A stretch of DNA of 64,000 nucleotides from Lucinisca nassula (GCA_963580285.1 OY757010.1:218569234-218633233); one strand, 5' to 3'. Numbered from the stretch's first letter, positions 20,050 to 31,455 are shown. Notes: a model not told the origin generated them from the sequence alone. Made by a program: numbers and translations.

Positions 20050-20150
20050 GTGGATTTTCAAGCCACGCCAAGCGCAAATGTGTAAATAGACGTGCGCGTT
20101 CAGCGAAAACTCAGAACAGCTTGCTCTATCGCGCAGTCTGAGTGCCATAT
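20050..20150. repeat. Degenerate hairpin fragment
   Basis: Contains CCACGCCAAGCGCAAATGTG and GCGCAGTCTGAGTG, a weak mixture of the hairpin theme and the GGGCCCCG-element end. Assignment to one family is uncertain. Confidence 0.35.
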
Positions 20151-20324
20151 TGATGGACAGTGACCAACTGTATTTTTGTGTGTGTACACAAGCAATAAGT
20201 TGATCTAGGACAAAATTTCATTGGCGCTGTCCATTTGATGTGAATATGGAAAGAACATATTTATTTTCCATTGCGAAGCTTATTATTCCATATATGACTA
20301 GCGCCCCAAAAACTTGCGACAATG

Positions 20325-20390
20325 GCAATCAGTGTAGACGCTCATCAGCTACCACAGAAAGCGGCAGCTGATCAGGATCTTTACAGTTTG
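20325..20390. repeat. PAL palindrome, solo copy 4
   Basis: GCAATCAGTGTAGACGCTCA / ATCAGGATCTTTACAGTTTG around CAGCTACC...GCGGCAGCTG. Confidence 0.65.
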
Positions 20391-20889
20391 TTTGAAATAC
20401 AAGGATCACCAGTTTGTGACAGTCGATGTGACAATCATATTGAAATAATCCAGGAGGTCGGTGCAAGTCTAGGTCAGGACAACAAGAGGGCACCAATCCC
20501 CAGAATGGGATTGTAGTCCAGTCCACACCAATTTTATATGGCGCCAGTCGATCATGTAACGCGCTTCTACATCAGTGCTGATGCTTGGTACTTATCATGG
20601 GTCCTTGTTCGCTCACGTCTTCATTATGTTGAAAATTCGAGAAAAAATTTGTATACTGACAATTAATCGGTTTCCGCTGCCTTTCTTTTATGCTGTACGC
20701 GTTTCTTCTGTGTTTTCATGGACGTAGTGGAAACTTTTTTTCTAGTGTATTGTGGGAATATATCAATCGTTTTAGCCCCTGTCACACCAAGCTAGGTATA
20801 GGCTGTCCTATCCCGGTCCTAATAAACTCGTTTAAACGGATTGCGATCGCGGTAGAAGTGCAGTTTTGGCATAATAATGTCTGTTATCG
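20391..20889. other. Unassigned
   Basis: No recognised gene. Open frames are short and without known domains. Confidence 0.45.
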
Positions 20890-21184
20890 ATTTGTTTGAT
20901 TTGGAGTTAATACTATTTTAGGTCATTTTTCGGCCGCTCAGTTTACCTATCCACACTTTTCCTAGGCAGGCTTATACTTAAGCGGTTGAAAAGTACAGTG
21001 CACATTCTTTCGCCAGAAACTGACAACTGCCCTTCATGAATCAGCGAAAGGGAGAGAATGGCCGTATAGAAAAGATTTCATGATCAATCTCCACGAAAGA
21101 ATCATGCCGATCCCGGCAGGCATCGAACCCGCGCCCTCCTGATCACCAGTCAGACGCGCATCCGACAGAGCTACCGAGGCCGGT
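20890..21184 (-). mobile_element. tRNA-headed SINE-V, full-length-like
   Basis: On the minus strand it begins CCGGCCTCGGTAGCTCTGTC and carries a good B box (GCGGGTTCGATGCC), so the head is tRNA-derived. Then come the body and core (AACCGCTTAAGTATAAGCCT) and an AAATCAAACAAAT tail. Not a tRNA gene: it continues into a SINE body and matches the copy at 53,682-53,956. Confidence 0.8.
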
Positions 21185-21189
21185 CTGTA

Positions 21190-21600
21190 ATCGATCTAAG
21201 TACGCTCATAAAAGATGTCCTCAAAACATCCATCTCGCCTGTATCTCGTCCTGTATCTCGTCATCAAGTTCAATTCCAGCTCATATAATGTAACTAATTT
21301 TAGTACTGTTCAACTCCGTTTTCAATACGTTCAAAGATATTCTAACACTAGACCACTTTGTTCACAGACAGTTCATCTTGTTCTGACTACGTCCTCATTT
21401 CTTCCCTATAGTGCGCGTGGAACGTAACTGCAATCGCTTTCTGGCCCGTCGCCTATAAAAAAGTCTAGCTCAGTCTTGTCAGTCCTCGTTCCCCCCGTTT
21501 AAGTTGTGCACAGTTGTAACCATCAAATAACTATTATCATAGGCATTACATTCGTAATCAGCATCAATCCCATTGCATCCTTGTTAACACGATGTCCCAA
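21190..21600. other. Unassigned
   Basis: Small internal duplication (TCTCGCCTGTATCTCGTCCTGTATCTCGTC) at about 21,233-21,262. No gene. Confidence 0.45.
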
Positions 21601-21610
21601 TTACCAGAGT

Positions 21611-21651
21611 GGGAGGAGGTAGGGGGTGCGGGGGAAGGGGGGAGGGTGGGG
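21611..21651 (+). other. G-rich tract, quadruplex-capable
   Basis: Five or more runs of three to six G separated by one to four bases (GGGGGTGCGGGGGAAGGGG then GGAGGGTGGGG). This fits the usual G3+N1-7 pattern for an intramolecular quadruplex on the plus strand. Confidence 0.7.
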
Positions 21652-21731
21652 ACAAAAAGACCCTCTAGATCACTAAGCTGCAACTGTCTGAAGCATATAC
21701 GGACCGGTCAATTCCTACAATAACTGATATT

Positions 21732-21835
21732 TGTTCATGGATAAATCTGCCCAGGGAAAAGGATTTTAAGTAAACTGGTCCGCTCGACATGAACTTAAAT
21801 GTTTTGACTGGGTCCTTCAGCTCCAAACAAAACTC
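21732..21835 (+). mobile_element. SINE core/tail fragment
   Basis: Contains CTGCCCAGGGAAAAGGATT and GACTGGGTCCTTCAGCTCC with a CAAAC-rich end, matching the 3' half of SINE-V. Confidence 0.55.
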
Positions 21836-21972
21836 CCCTTAACGTGTTTATATGGGTGTACAATATATATGGCGAAGAGAGTGAATACCAGGGTACCTTA
21901 CTTTATGTTATTTGCGACAATCAGTAAAATTCCCTAAATCGGTGCATTTGCCTTAAACAGTGTTGATTCAAT

Positions 21973-22229
21973 GTTTGTTTGAATGGAGTCTGTTATTTAG
22001 GTCATTTTGAATACGTTGTACCTTTACCCGACATTGAGATGACATGACATCTCAAGCCCTGCCGCCCAAACAAACAAATAGGGCTTATATGCAGGGACAG
22101 TCCGACTCGCACCACTTTGCATAGGCGGGCTTTGGCCTTCTAAGCGGGTTACGAGTACTCGTACGGTTTAAGCTCTGCGTGAAAGCACCGTGAAGCCAAA
22201 TCTATATTACCAATCCCCGAAGGGCGGGT
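21973..22229 (-). mobile_element. SINE-C copy
   Basis: Tail (TGTTTGTTTGAATGGAG) on the left, GACATTGAGATGACATGACA and AAGCCCTGCCGCCCAAACA in the middle, AATCCCCGAAGGGCGGGTTT at the right. Part of the body is shortened. Confidence 0.75.
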
Positions 22230-23000
22230 TTATTATTTCAATGAATTGAGTACTTATCGTGCATAATTAGAACTCTTGAGGCCCTAGGACATTCTGTCGA
22301 TAGTTGCAGGTTAGAAATATTCAGAGACACTTTAGGAATTTGTTTCTAAGGTATGCTGTGTCTACTCATTAGAATCATCTCGATAAGGAGATTCCAGCGT
22401 ACCTTTATTTTACAAAAATATTCCTTAGTTATCTGCCCATTATGCCTCCGTATGACTAACCCTCTATAGCTCGAACTACCCCTGTTTGCATGGTTTCAAA
22501 TGTGTTCCAGACATTGAAATTTGCCTATGATTTAAGCAACGAGTAATATGAAAAAAAGGAAAAAAAATAAGCGTCATTTAGAAATCAGCTTGTCAGACTA
22601 TAATGGCCGCTTTAAAAAAAAAAACAAATTGCAGACTTCCGACTATGCCGGTATAACAATTTAACAGCTGCACATGACATGCATTTGCAATAATGCACAT
22701 TGTATACTGCATCGAACACTTGAAACTGTCTGCATCAGCAGCTGCAGTTGTAATATTGCCCTTCTATTGCCATTGCACCTAATTTGTGATGTGAATCGCT
22801 TATACTGCCTAAAGATATTCCGTAATACCAATGAAGTCTCTATTAACTCGAATAAATAAACACATGACTGAACTGGTTTTTAAGGTAACCGGGCGCTATA
22901 AGCACATAGGGGCTACCCCAAATAAACACATTCTTCTTCAAAAAACATTTAAATGGTTTCGTTTTTTTTTCTTTCTTTGTGTTTTCTACAGCCATTGTGC
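22230..23000. other. Mostly unassigned; one hairpin
   Basis: A degenerate hairpin at about 22,345-22,410 (AAGGTATGCTGTGTCTACTC / GATTCCAGCGTACCTT) matches the small hairpin at 18.69-18.77 kb. The rest shows no gene. Confidence 0.45.
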
Positions 23001-23009
23001 CATAATAGG

Positions 23010-23065
23010 AGACCACCTTTGGGACTGCTCAAAAGTTGTCTTAGGATCACTATTGAACAGTTCCA
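23010..23065. repeat. Fragment of CAGTAAATTCC-type MITE
   Basis: GACCACCTTTGGGACTGCTC AAAAGTTGTC is the left arm of the hairpin seen complete at 48,108-48,170 and 57,846-57,910. The right arm is degraded. Confidence 0.55.
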
Positions 23066-23099
23066 GTCATGTTCTTGATATCGGCGTTTTATTGTATAG

Positions 23100-23415
23100 C
23101 ATCGCGAAACATGCCTATGTAATTTTGACCCCCTTGAAGCCCACTTTTATATGGTAAAACAGAGGTTTACAGGGGTAAACCTTATTTTTTCCAAACAATT
23201 TTAAGTTTACAGGGGTAAACCTTACTTTTCTGTGCCTCTAAAATATAGATTGTGGGTACTCGTTAGGACCGCCTCGATGAGGCGGTTTTAACGAGTACCC
23301 AACAACTATATTGTTTGAGCAGAAGTAAGAAAAATATCACGATTTTTCATCCTAAAATTTTCTTTTTTCGGCGGTAAAGTTTGCTATGTATTTGTATAGG
23401 CATGTTTTCGTAATG
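23100..23415 (-). mobile_element. Type A hairpin MITE
   Basis: Begins CATCGCGAAACATGCCTATG, ends GTATAGGCATGTTTTCGTAATG. The hairpin centre is TCGTTAGGACCGCCTCGATGAGGCGGTTTTAACGA. The left arm has a duplicated GTTTACAGGGGTAAACCTTA (about 23,164-23,185 and 23,208-23,226). Confidence 0.82.
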
Positions 23416-23890
23416 TGTTGAGAATTCTATGAAAAATATTGTTAGCTGTTGATGCGTGTTGCAAAACCCAGTAATATCTTCTAATTGTGGTGTATTCCTT
23501 TATTTCATTTCACTGCAGGTACTGTTAAATACCGTGTTGTGACGGTAGAACGTGTCCCGTACTTCATCATAGAGCAGTTTAGATTTCATCTCCTATGGTA
23601 TCTTTGAGTATCCTTGAAAATGGAGTTTTTGCATGTATGCGCTGGAGTGCGAAAGCAGTGTTGTAAATTTCAGTAATGCTTATGAAGAGGCTCTCTTAAT
23701 ACTCAGACTCCCGTTTTCTGTCTGGAATGTGTGTTGTGTTTCGAAAGGTATTTTTTCTCTTCTCTGAAACTCGTTGTAACCCATATATGACAAAGGAATA
23801 GTCCACCCTAATGCGTTTAGAGTGACCCATTTCCAAATCTGTATCAGGTTTGTGTTTGTTTATGACAAATTTTACAAAAGTGAATGTTCT
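23416..23890. other. Unassigned
   Basis: No recognised gene or element. Confidence 0.5.
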
Positions 23891-23893
23891 TTA

Positions 23894-23948
23894 AGCAAAT
23901 AGCAAATACCCAGATCAGACGCCGTGTTCTGGATCTGCACTGTTTGCC
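23894..23948. repeat. PAL palindrome, solo copy 5 (half-deleted)
   Basis: Left arm ATACCCAGATCAGACGCCGT then directly GTTCTGGATCTGCACTGTTT. Most of the inner right arm is missing. Confidence 0.55.
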
Positions 23949-24132
23949 ATAGTCCCAGAAAATGGCCACTAGGCATATATGGGTTAAGTGCAATATGGTG
24001 GCGGCAGGACGATCATTCCCTGCACTTCATCATGATGCAATTAATAGTTTACTTCATTTGGGTTCATATATCTTTGAAAAATTGAGTTTTCCTCGCAAAT
24101 ACGCTAGAGTTGCAAATTCCAGCACTGTTTAT

Positions 24133-24351
24133 CATCACCACGCCTATATAATTTTAACTCTTTTCTTGTTTCTACGCTAAAATATAGATTGTGGGTACTC
24201 GTTAGAACCGCCCCATCCAGGCGGTTCTAACGAGTACCCACAAGCTATATGTTGAGCAGAAATAAGAAAAATATCACAATTTTTCACTCAAAATTTTAGC
24301 ATCTCGGCGGTAAAGTTTACAATGTATTTGTAAAGGCGTGTTTTCGAAATG
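24133..24351 (-). mobile_element. Type A hairpin MITE
   Basis: Begins CATCACCACGCCTATATAAT, centre CGTTAGAACCGCCCCATCCAGGCGGTTCTAACG, ends AGGCGTGTTTTCGAAATG. The left arm is shortened by a deletion of the GGGGTTT segment. Confidence 0.8.
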
Positions 24352-24378
24352 ATGAAGTCAATTAAACCGAGACTCCCC

Positions 24379-24642
24379 CATTACGATAACGCATCCGTGT
24401 GACAAAATGCGTTCTTTCATATTTCCAAATTTGTTACTTTTTTATTAAAATTTATTATCTTATTTATATTCCAAACATAGTAAGTGGGTGCTTGCTAAAG
24501 TCGCCTCACTGAGGCGGTTATAACGAGTACCTACAACCTATGTCTAATAGCAGAAATAAGAAAAAATGTATACCCCTGTACACTTCAGTTTTCTCGTTGT
24601 AAAGTGGAGTTAATATGGGTGCTCATTACGTTAACTTGATTG
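24379..24642 (+). mobile_element. Type B hairpin MITE
   Basis: Begins CATTACGATAACGCATCCGT, with centre GCCTCACTGAGGCGGTTATAACGAGTACC and right part CCCTGTACACTTCAGTTTTC. It lies 28 bases from the preceding type A element. Confidence 0.75.
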
Positions 24643-24654
24643 TAGCATTACATG

Positions 24655-25042
24655 CTTTATGGAGTTAGGAGGCCTTCATGCAGACTGAACAAATCATTTG
24701 TCTAAATCGCGACGGAAGTAAGGGCGAGGATTGCGGCCACGTAAAATCGATTTGATCCCCCACAGTGGAATTCGTTTCACTGGCCGTTCCAAGGCGGTTC
24801 TACTGTTGCGGTTTATTTTTGTTGTTGTTTGTCTTTGGGTGTTTGTGTCGCTTATATCAATTTGTTTTGCATAGCCAATTGGCCATTTTGTGGGAAAGTA
24901 ACTGTCATTTTGGCTTTCCGCTATTGATGTTTCCATTAGGGTCTGTTGTTTCATGTTTGTGTTTCTTTCCCTTTGGTGTCTCTCATGCATGGGAGCTGTG
25001 GGCTAATTGTATCGATTCCTGATCAATGCCTCCACTTCTATT
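24655..25042 (+). mobile_element. Retroelement 3' module, solo copy
   Basis: GGAGGCCTTCATGCAGACTG, GATTGCGGCCACGTAAAATC, CCGTTCCAAGGCGGTTCTAC, GGGAAAGTAACTGTC and the terminus CCTCCACTTCTATTTAAC. No RT coding sequence is attached on the 5' side. Confidence 0.7.
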
Positions 25043-25145
25043 TAACAACATTTTTCTATTTATGCTCAAAATACAACGTTGGTACCCGTCTCGACGAAAA
25101 GTAGTCAAAATCTTTGATTTTGAGCATAAATATACGAAAATGATA
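25043..25145. repeat. Short hairpin fragment, type A arms
   Basis: TTTTTCTATTTATGCTCAAAAT and ATTTTGAGCATAAATATACG are the outer arms of the hairpin family. The GTTAGAACCGCC centre is lost. Confidence 0.6.
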
Positions 25146-25875
25146 TTTGCCTTATTAATGACACATGTCTGTATCTGAAGTGGAGTTTGCCATGGTCTAT
25201 TTGTTCAGGAGGTAAAAACAAAACAACACAAAAAACAAACAAATAAACAAACAGAAATTGGACATCGCGTGTTGTGAAAACACAGTTCTTACGAGGAAAA
25301 TGCAGCATCATACATACCACTGGATTTAAAATTTGTTTTTGGAAACCACATATTCTTTGATAATAATCGTAGAGAAAAAGATAACTGACGCAAAGGTCGG
25401 ACGAAGTGAGCCACATGGGTATATAATTTCTCATGTCTTTGTTGAACGGGACTGAACGAGATTAGGTGATACGCCTTCTTTTCTTGATTTGAAACTTGTA
25501 CTAAAATAACTATGTACAAAATTAAATATTTTTGTCATTGATTGAATCATTTGTACCTAACATGTATCAAATTTCTTTTGAAACGAGTACTTTTGATCAA
25601 ATTCTCCAAAAATGTCCAACCAGTCATTAACCAAAACATCCTTGTACTGTTACCACGAGGCACAGTGGCGACACTATGTGGACCTTCGTCTAGGGATGGC
25701 CAATGTTTTTACCTTGATTTATGTAATTGTGCTTCCTAAAGAATCAAAGGTGCATTAATGAAATGATTTAACCCTTTTTGTACCTTTCTCCTTATATATG
25801 GCAGGAGTCCATTTCAAAATTTATGGGTGACGGGTTGTATTTTCATCAATATTTATTTGGAAAATGACTGAACTT
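25146..25875. other. Unassigned
   Basis: No recognised gene. The open frames (e.g. minus 25,105-25,434) lack known domains. Confidence 0.45.
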
Positions 25876-25879
25876 TTAG

Positions 25880-25946
25880 AAAACAGTGGAGGCCCTGATC
25901 AGATGCCGCGTTCTGTGGCGTCTGATCAGGGCCTGCACTGTTTGCC
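25880..25946. repeat. PAL palindrome, solo copy 6
   Basis: AACAGTGGAGGCCCTGATCA / TGATCAGGGCCTGCACTGTT around GATGCCGCGTTCTGTGGCGTC. One of the best-preserved stems. Confidence 0.8.
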
Positions 25947-26014
25947 AGGGTACCGGTTTTGGGGTTTCTGGTACTAAATGGGTTAATGCCATTTCCTCCA
26001 TACATGCCTGTATG

Positions 26015-26330
26015 TATTATTGTAGAATACACCGGCACCGTGTATTCTATGGAGTGGAGTCTTGGATTGGAGTCTTGAAGTGGAGTTTGGAGCGACATTT
26101 TGGAGCCCAATTTTGGAGTCACATTCATTTTGCACGCCCTTGCTCTTGTTAGCTCAGCAGAGCATGAAATGCTTATGATGAGCAATTATGGTTAGGCAAA
26201 GTCAGTCGGGCATTGACTGTCGGACCTTATCATCATGTGGTGTGTATTCTATGGATTGGAATGATGGAATGGAATGTTTGAGTGGAGTTTGGAGTGGAGT
26301 TTGGTTGGAGTGGAGTCTTGGGTCATATTT
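26015..26330. repeat. GGAGTGGAGTCTTGGA repeat, two blocks
   Basis: Two blocks (about 26,020-26,115 and 26,225-26,335) of imperfect GGAGTGGAGTTTGGAG-type motif, the first headed by GAATACACCGGCACCGTGTATTCTATGGA (a small palindrome). An inverted block with the same head is at 31,350-31,450. Confidence 0.65.
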
Positions 26331-26449
26331 TGGAGTTTCATTTGTCTTTAAAGCTTCATCGTTATAAGCCATAATGAGACTATACAGGTGAAATGCTGTC
26401 GTCTTGAAACTTATATAAGCTGTATGGCTTATATATAATTTCATTTAGC

Positions 26450-27285
26450 TACAGTTATCAGTAAGCATTGGTACACAATAGCAGATAGCTAACTAAACTG
26501 ACTTTCATCACAGAAAAGGGATTCACTCTGTTGAAACTGATGGCTGCCAGAGCTAAATATAAAAAAAAAATTGAAATAACAATTCTTCCTATACCCTTAA
26601 GCCAGTTTTGTTGAAACCTCGCTGGATTGTTGCTAGGTGACCCTATACAAAAAATTGCTAAAACAGTTCTACTTCAATGTACAAGATGGCCACAAGAACT
26701 AAATGCAGAAAACAATCTTTAACCCAACAGTAAAGGTAATGTCAGGCCAGACATTTACTTTCACTGTTTCTGCACAGACTAAGACCCTCATAGTAGTTAC
26801 CAATACTGCAACGAGTTTTTAAGTCGTCTCCCAAGAGATGGGTCATTAGGAAAAGGAAGGATATGATAGTGTAGAAAAAAAAAACACAAACCCCTTCCCA
26901 TCTTGCACTGCACCGCAGGCCCTTACCCAACTATAGCCCAAACAGTGGATTGTCCAGGTCCGAACCAACCCCACATGCCAGGCCACATATTAGAATAAGT
27001 CTTAAGTGTGGGTGTGAAAAAAATCAGCTTTGATAGTATGAACCAACATGACTAAATGTGCCTTATCCCAGATGCAAATAATTCTGCCATTACCCCTTTG
27101 CACTATCAGACTGTTACGAACAGAAATAAACTAAGTGCCTTTTCCACTGAATGGTTACATGTACATTAAAAAGATGCTGAAATGTAAGCTCTTCGCAATC
27201 CGCATTCGCATCACATGACCGTAAATACAAGGTGTATCAACACCAATCATACACACCATGCCAACATCCCTACTGCCAGGGACAT
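26450..27285. other. Mostly unassigned; two repeat remnants
   Basis: Bases 26,620-26,700 resemble the ATCCAAGATGGC units of 10.1-11.2 kb. About 26,820-26,945 resembles SINE-X (GTCGTCTCCCAAGAGATGGG). No gene. Confidence 0.45.
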
Positions 27286-27450
27286 GATATCATTTCTACT
27301 GTAATTCTCTCCCTTTAGCTAGTTCAAGAAGGGCAGTTGTCAGGTTCTGGCAAAATAAAGTGCACTGTACAGGTTAACCGCTTACATACGAGTCTGCCCA
27401 GGAAGACTGTGGATTAAAAGGTAAACTAACCGGCTCGAAATGGCATAAAA
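27286..27450 (+). mobile_element. Headless SINE-V fragment
   Basis: GTAATTCTCTCCCTTTAGCT, GGGCAGTTGTCAGGTTCTGG and GTTAACCGCTTACATACGAG match the body and core of SINE-V. The tRNA head is absent. Confidence 0.6.
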
Positions 27451-27541
27451 GAATTAGTATGAGCTGCCAGACTAGATGACCTTTGGTCTGTTTTTTTTTC
27501 TGTTAATTCCTCCACATTGTGTTGACACACACCTCGTTTTT

Positions 27542-28984
27542 ATGCCCCCGCATCATATGATGCCGGAGGCATATAGTTTTTCGGTTTTCCGAACGTGCGT
27601 ACGTGCGTACATGTGTACGTCCGTCTGTACGTGTGTGTGTACATACGTACGTACGTACGTACGTGATCCTGTAACCTCAGGTTAAGGTTTTTGTAACAGG
27701 TAGAGCCTGAACTTTTAGAACTCATATTTTCCTAACCATTTGATGGAACTGGTTCATCTGTAGTATGATGATAGATATAGGTCCAAAGTTTTATTAAGCA
27801 ACACCTACCCATGCCTGTGACCTCAAGGTCAAGGTCACATACTTAGAAATTTCAATGTTAAAGACTCAGGTTAAGGTTTTTGTAACAGGTACACCTGAAC
27901 ATTTTAGAACTCATATTTTCCAAACCATTCCATGGAATTGGTTCATATTTTGTATGATTATAGATATAGGTCCAACGTTTTATTCAGCGATATCCCCACC
28001 CATACCCATGACCTCAAGGTCAAGGTCATGGACTTAGAAATGTTCCATGTTAAAGACTCCAGTTAAGGTATTTGTACCTGGTAGAACCTGAACTTTTATG
28101 TTGGCTTTGGTTCATATGATGATAGATATAGGTACAATGTTTTATTCAGCAACACCCCCACCCATGCCTATGACCTCAAGGTCAAGGTCACAGACTTAGA
28201 CAATTTTAATGTTAAAGATTTTAAAGAGCTCAAATTTTCCAAACCATATTATGGATTTGGCTTATATATGCTATGATGATAGATACAGGTCCAAATGTTT
28301 ATTTGGCAATACCCCCACTCATACCTATGGCTTCAAGGTCAAGGTCACAGACTTAGAAATTTTTAATTAGATATTTTAAGAGTTGATATTTTCCAAATCG
28401 TGTGATGGATTGAGTTTATATTTGGTATGATGTTAGATACCTGTCCATTTTATTCAGTGATACCCCCACCCATGCCCATGAGTTCAAGGTCAAGGTCACA
28501 GACTTAGAAATTTTTAATTAGATATTTTAAGAATTTATATTTTCCAAATCGTATGATGAATTACGTTTAAATTGGGTATGATGATCGATACTGCCCAATA
28601 CCCCCACCCATGCACATGCCCTAAAGGTCAAGGTCACAGACAAAGAAAATTTTTATTTAAAGTTTATTAAGAGCTCATACTCACCAAACCATATAGATTT
28701 GCTTCATATTTGGTATGATGATAGTTACAGGTCCAAAGTTGTATATACCCCTACCCCTGACCTCAAGGTCAAGGTCACAGACTTAGTCTTATTATGCTTT
28801 TAAAGTTTTAGGGCTCATATTTATAGATTCGCTTCATATTTGGAATGATGATAGATACAGGTCCCAAGTCTCATTCACCCATACCAACGACCCTGCCCAT
28901 TACCTCAAGGTCAAGGTCACACGCTTAGAAAATTTTGTTGCAACATGGATTTTCGGGATGAGGCGGGGCCCTTGGCGGGGGCAT
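27542..28984. repeat. ~135-193-bp tandem block with AGGTCA boxes
   Basis: Bounded by ATGCCCCCGC and GCGGGGGCAT, short inverted ends. After a (GTAC)n-like stretch, eight diverged units follow. Each carries CATATTTTCCAAACC, GTATGATGATAGATA, ACCCCCACCCATGCC and a box near CTCAAGGTCAAGGTCACAGA (about 27,821, 28,011, 28,168, 28,334, 28,482, 28,623, 28,760 and 28,908). The boxes resemble nuclear-receptor half-sites but are repeat-borne. No coding capacity. Confidence 0.8.
27593..27665. repeat. (GTAC)n / (GT)n microsatellite
   Basis: CGTGCGTACGTGCGTACATG... to ACGTACGTACGTACGTACGT, alternating purine-pyrimidine throughout. Confidence 0.9.
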
Positions 28985-29264
28985 CTGTGTCGTCTGGACA
29001 CATTTCTTGTTTGTTTTTTTGTTGTTGTTTTTTTTTGTTAAATTATTTTGCTGTCTGCTCTGAACATAGTTTGAAGGTAGAACCCACAATCTATGTTTAA
29101 AAAAAAACCCACTTGTCATTTCAATCAAAGCATAGACTCTACTTAAGCGTCGACAGCTTCCTCTGAGTGCAACTCGTCCACAATGGAAACAGATTGTTGT
29201 GTTAACCATTAAATTCTACCATCTGATCTGGTTTCACACTGCTTGCCTGTGCCCAAGCATTATG

Positions 29265-29549
29265 AGCCCCCGCCCATCGGGGCTTGAAAAAAATATGCTT
29301 CTACGCAGAGCTGAAACTGACCCGCACACGAGTAATGGTAAACCGCCTAGAGGATCTAAGCCTGCCCAGGAAAAGCGAAGCGAGTCGACCCGTCCATGTT
29401 TGTAAACCCTATTGGTTTCATTGGGCGGCAGGGCTTGAGATGTCATTTCATCTCAGTGTCGGATAAAAGTCTCGCAAAATTGGAAGCAACGTCTCCAAAA
29501 TTACCTTTACAGTGTTGACGGGGCCATTAAACCTCGAATCAAACAAACA
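29265..29549 (+). mobile_element. SINE-C copy, nearly complete
   Basis: Starts GCCCCCGCCCATCGGGGCTT, ends CCATTAAACCTCGAATCAAA. One of the best full-length examples, and a good seed for a consensus. Confidence 0.82.
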
Positions 29550-29985
29550 TCATGTTTTCTAGTTTTTGTGGACCTGCTTCACAACGGTAAGAACAGCATG
29601 GCTATAAACAACCATGCCACATGAATTTTGTAGTCATTTGGACAGTTGCAGTGGGAAGTTTCCGGCCTATTTGCGACTGATATGTCAATGGCATTGAGAC
29701 AATGGCTATCACATACAAGCCTCTACTCCCTCCTTAGACCCCAATTCATCCAACAACCCATGACCCACAGCCCGCACTAACTTTTGGTGTTCATTGAAGT
29801 CTGCAGGCAGAAGTGCAGTCCTAATTTAGAACATGGCTCTGAAAAATGTATCACTGATTTATTACATAAACCTGTTTATGATACAAATTAAGAACAATGC
29901 CACAGAATTAGGACAGGGATTTATATTGAGTATCATTAAGAAATGTACTGTGTGCCATGCACAGAACAACACCAACACCAGACAT
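29550..29985. other. Unassigned
   Basis: No recognised gene or element. Confidence 0.5.
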
Positions 29986-29990
29986 AGATT

Positions 29991-30280
29991 TTGTTTGTTT
30001 GTTTGAATTGACTTTAACGCCCCCATCAACACTATTTAGGCCATTTTGGAAACGTTGTTTCCAATTTTGTGGGACTTTTACCTGACATTGAGATGAAGTG
30101 ACATCTGAAGTCCTGGCACAGGCTTATAAGCATTGGACGGTATGATTCACATGGCTTTGCCTGGGCAAGCTTAGTCCTTGGTTGTGGTTTACCAGAACTC
30201 ATGAGTGGCCAGTTTCAGCTCTGCGTGGAAGCATCATGCAGCCCAATCTATTTTTTCCAAGCCCCGATGGGCTTGGGAGA
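29991..30280 (-). mobile_element. SINE-C copy
   Basis: Tail TTGTTTGTTTGTTTGAATTG at left, CACTATTTAGGCCATTTTGG, then AAGCCCCGATGGGCTTGGG at right. A short deletion removes the GCCGCCCAATGAAACC block. Confidence 0.8.
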
Positions 30281-30399
30281 ATTGTGTAAAGAGTATTATC
30301 TGTAAAATATGAGCATGGTTTGTGTATTGCGCCTATGCCAGAAAGTGTAGACTCAGATCAGAAGCAGAGGCCAGCTGCATCTTAAGAAGGAAAACACTG

Positions 30400-30708
30400 T
30401 AAAAAAGGCCAACCCACCCCTTTGGGCTTGAGGAAATAGATGGGCTGCATGATGTTTCTACGCAGAGATGACACTGACCGAAAACGAGTATTAGTATAAC
30501 GCTTAAGGGATCTACGCCTGCCCAGGCAAACCAGTGCAAGTCAGACCGTCCATCCTTATAAACCCTATTGGTTTCATTGGACGGCAGGGCTAGAGAAGTC
30601 ATTTCATCTCAATGTCGGGTAAAAGTCCCACAAAATTGGAAGCAATGTCTCCAAAATGACCTATACAGTGTTGACGGGGCCTTAAATCTCAAACCAAACC
30701 AACAAACA
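30400..30708 (+). mobile_element. SINE-C copy
   Basis: Starts near CCCCTTTGGGCTTGAGG, ends CTTAAATCTCAAACCAAACC. Only ~120 bases separate it from the preceding inverted copy. Confidence 0.8.
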
Positions 30709-30709
30709 C

Positions 30710-31345
30710 TGTCCAAAATGCAGGAAGAAACATTTCAAGACCTTGTTCAGAACCATTCACTACAGGTTACTAATGTCAACACGAATTTCACTATCACCGA
30801 TCAAATATTGTTTGCACTTTATCCTGGTTACATTTATTAATCACCATGAACCATTTTACACCAACTTGTTGCATAAAGAGGGTTTACTGAAAACTATGGA
30901 CTGGATTCATATGCAGGGGCATTTTATGCTGGAAATGGCAGCATCTGCTCATTGTCTAATACTGGAAGTTAAGGGTCAAAGGAAACAATTTAAGTCCAAG
31001 TTCAAGACCAATTTTCAGACTCTACTCAGAGTGACCATTGTAATACCATTTTGGTAATCAGAATGGAACTGTTAAAATATAGCTTCTGGTTATGGGTCGA
31101 CTAACGGGCCTCGGGATATTAGAGATTTTTTTCTGCTCGGTTGGCCATCTTGTACGTCTAATCGGAACGATCGGCAGTCTTATACATCTAAGCGGAACAA
31201 TATGGGCAAAATTCCCGTTATGTTTCAATTTAATTGGCCTCAGCTTTAGAGGTAATGGCATCATGCTGTATGATGGACAGCACCTGACAGATGACGTCCA
31301 AAGCACATTGAGACCAACCACAATAGGCTAATTAGAGCAAAGGGG
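30710..31345. other. Unassigned
   Basis: Open frames of 79-104 codons overlap here on both strands, with no recognised domain. I do not call a gene. Confidence 0.45.
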
Positions 31346-31349
31346 TGAA

Positions 31350-31455
31350 AAAAGTGACTCCAAAATTTGACTCCAAAATTTCGCTCCAAACTCCATTCCA
31401 AGACTCCATTCCAAGACTCCACTCCATAGAATACACGGTGCCGAATACACCGCTG
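31350..31455. repeat. Inverted GGAGTGGAGTCTTGG block
   Basis: TGACTCCAAAATTTGACTCC, CCATTCCAAGACTCC twice, then ATAGAATACACGGTGCCGAA. Reverse complement of the 26-kb blocks. Confidence 0.65.

Noticed and set aside
29234..29446. MTSQALPPNET-type minus-strand ORFs near 16.4, 29.3 and 30.4 kb
   Set aside because: They lie in SINE-C copies antisense to the tail, with no domain or conservation beyond the repeat itself.
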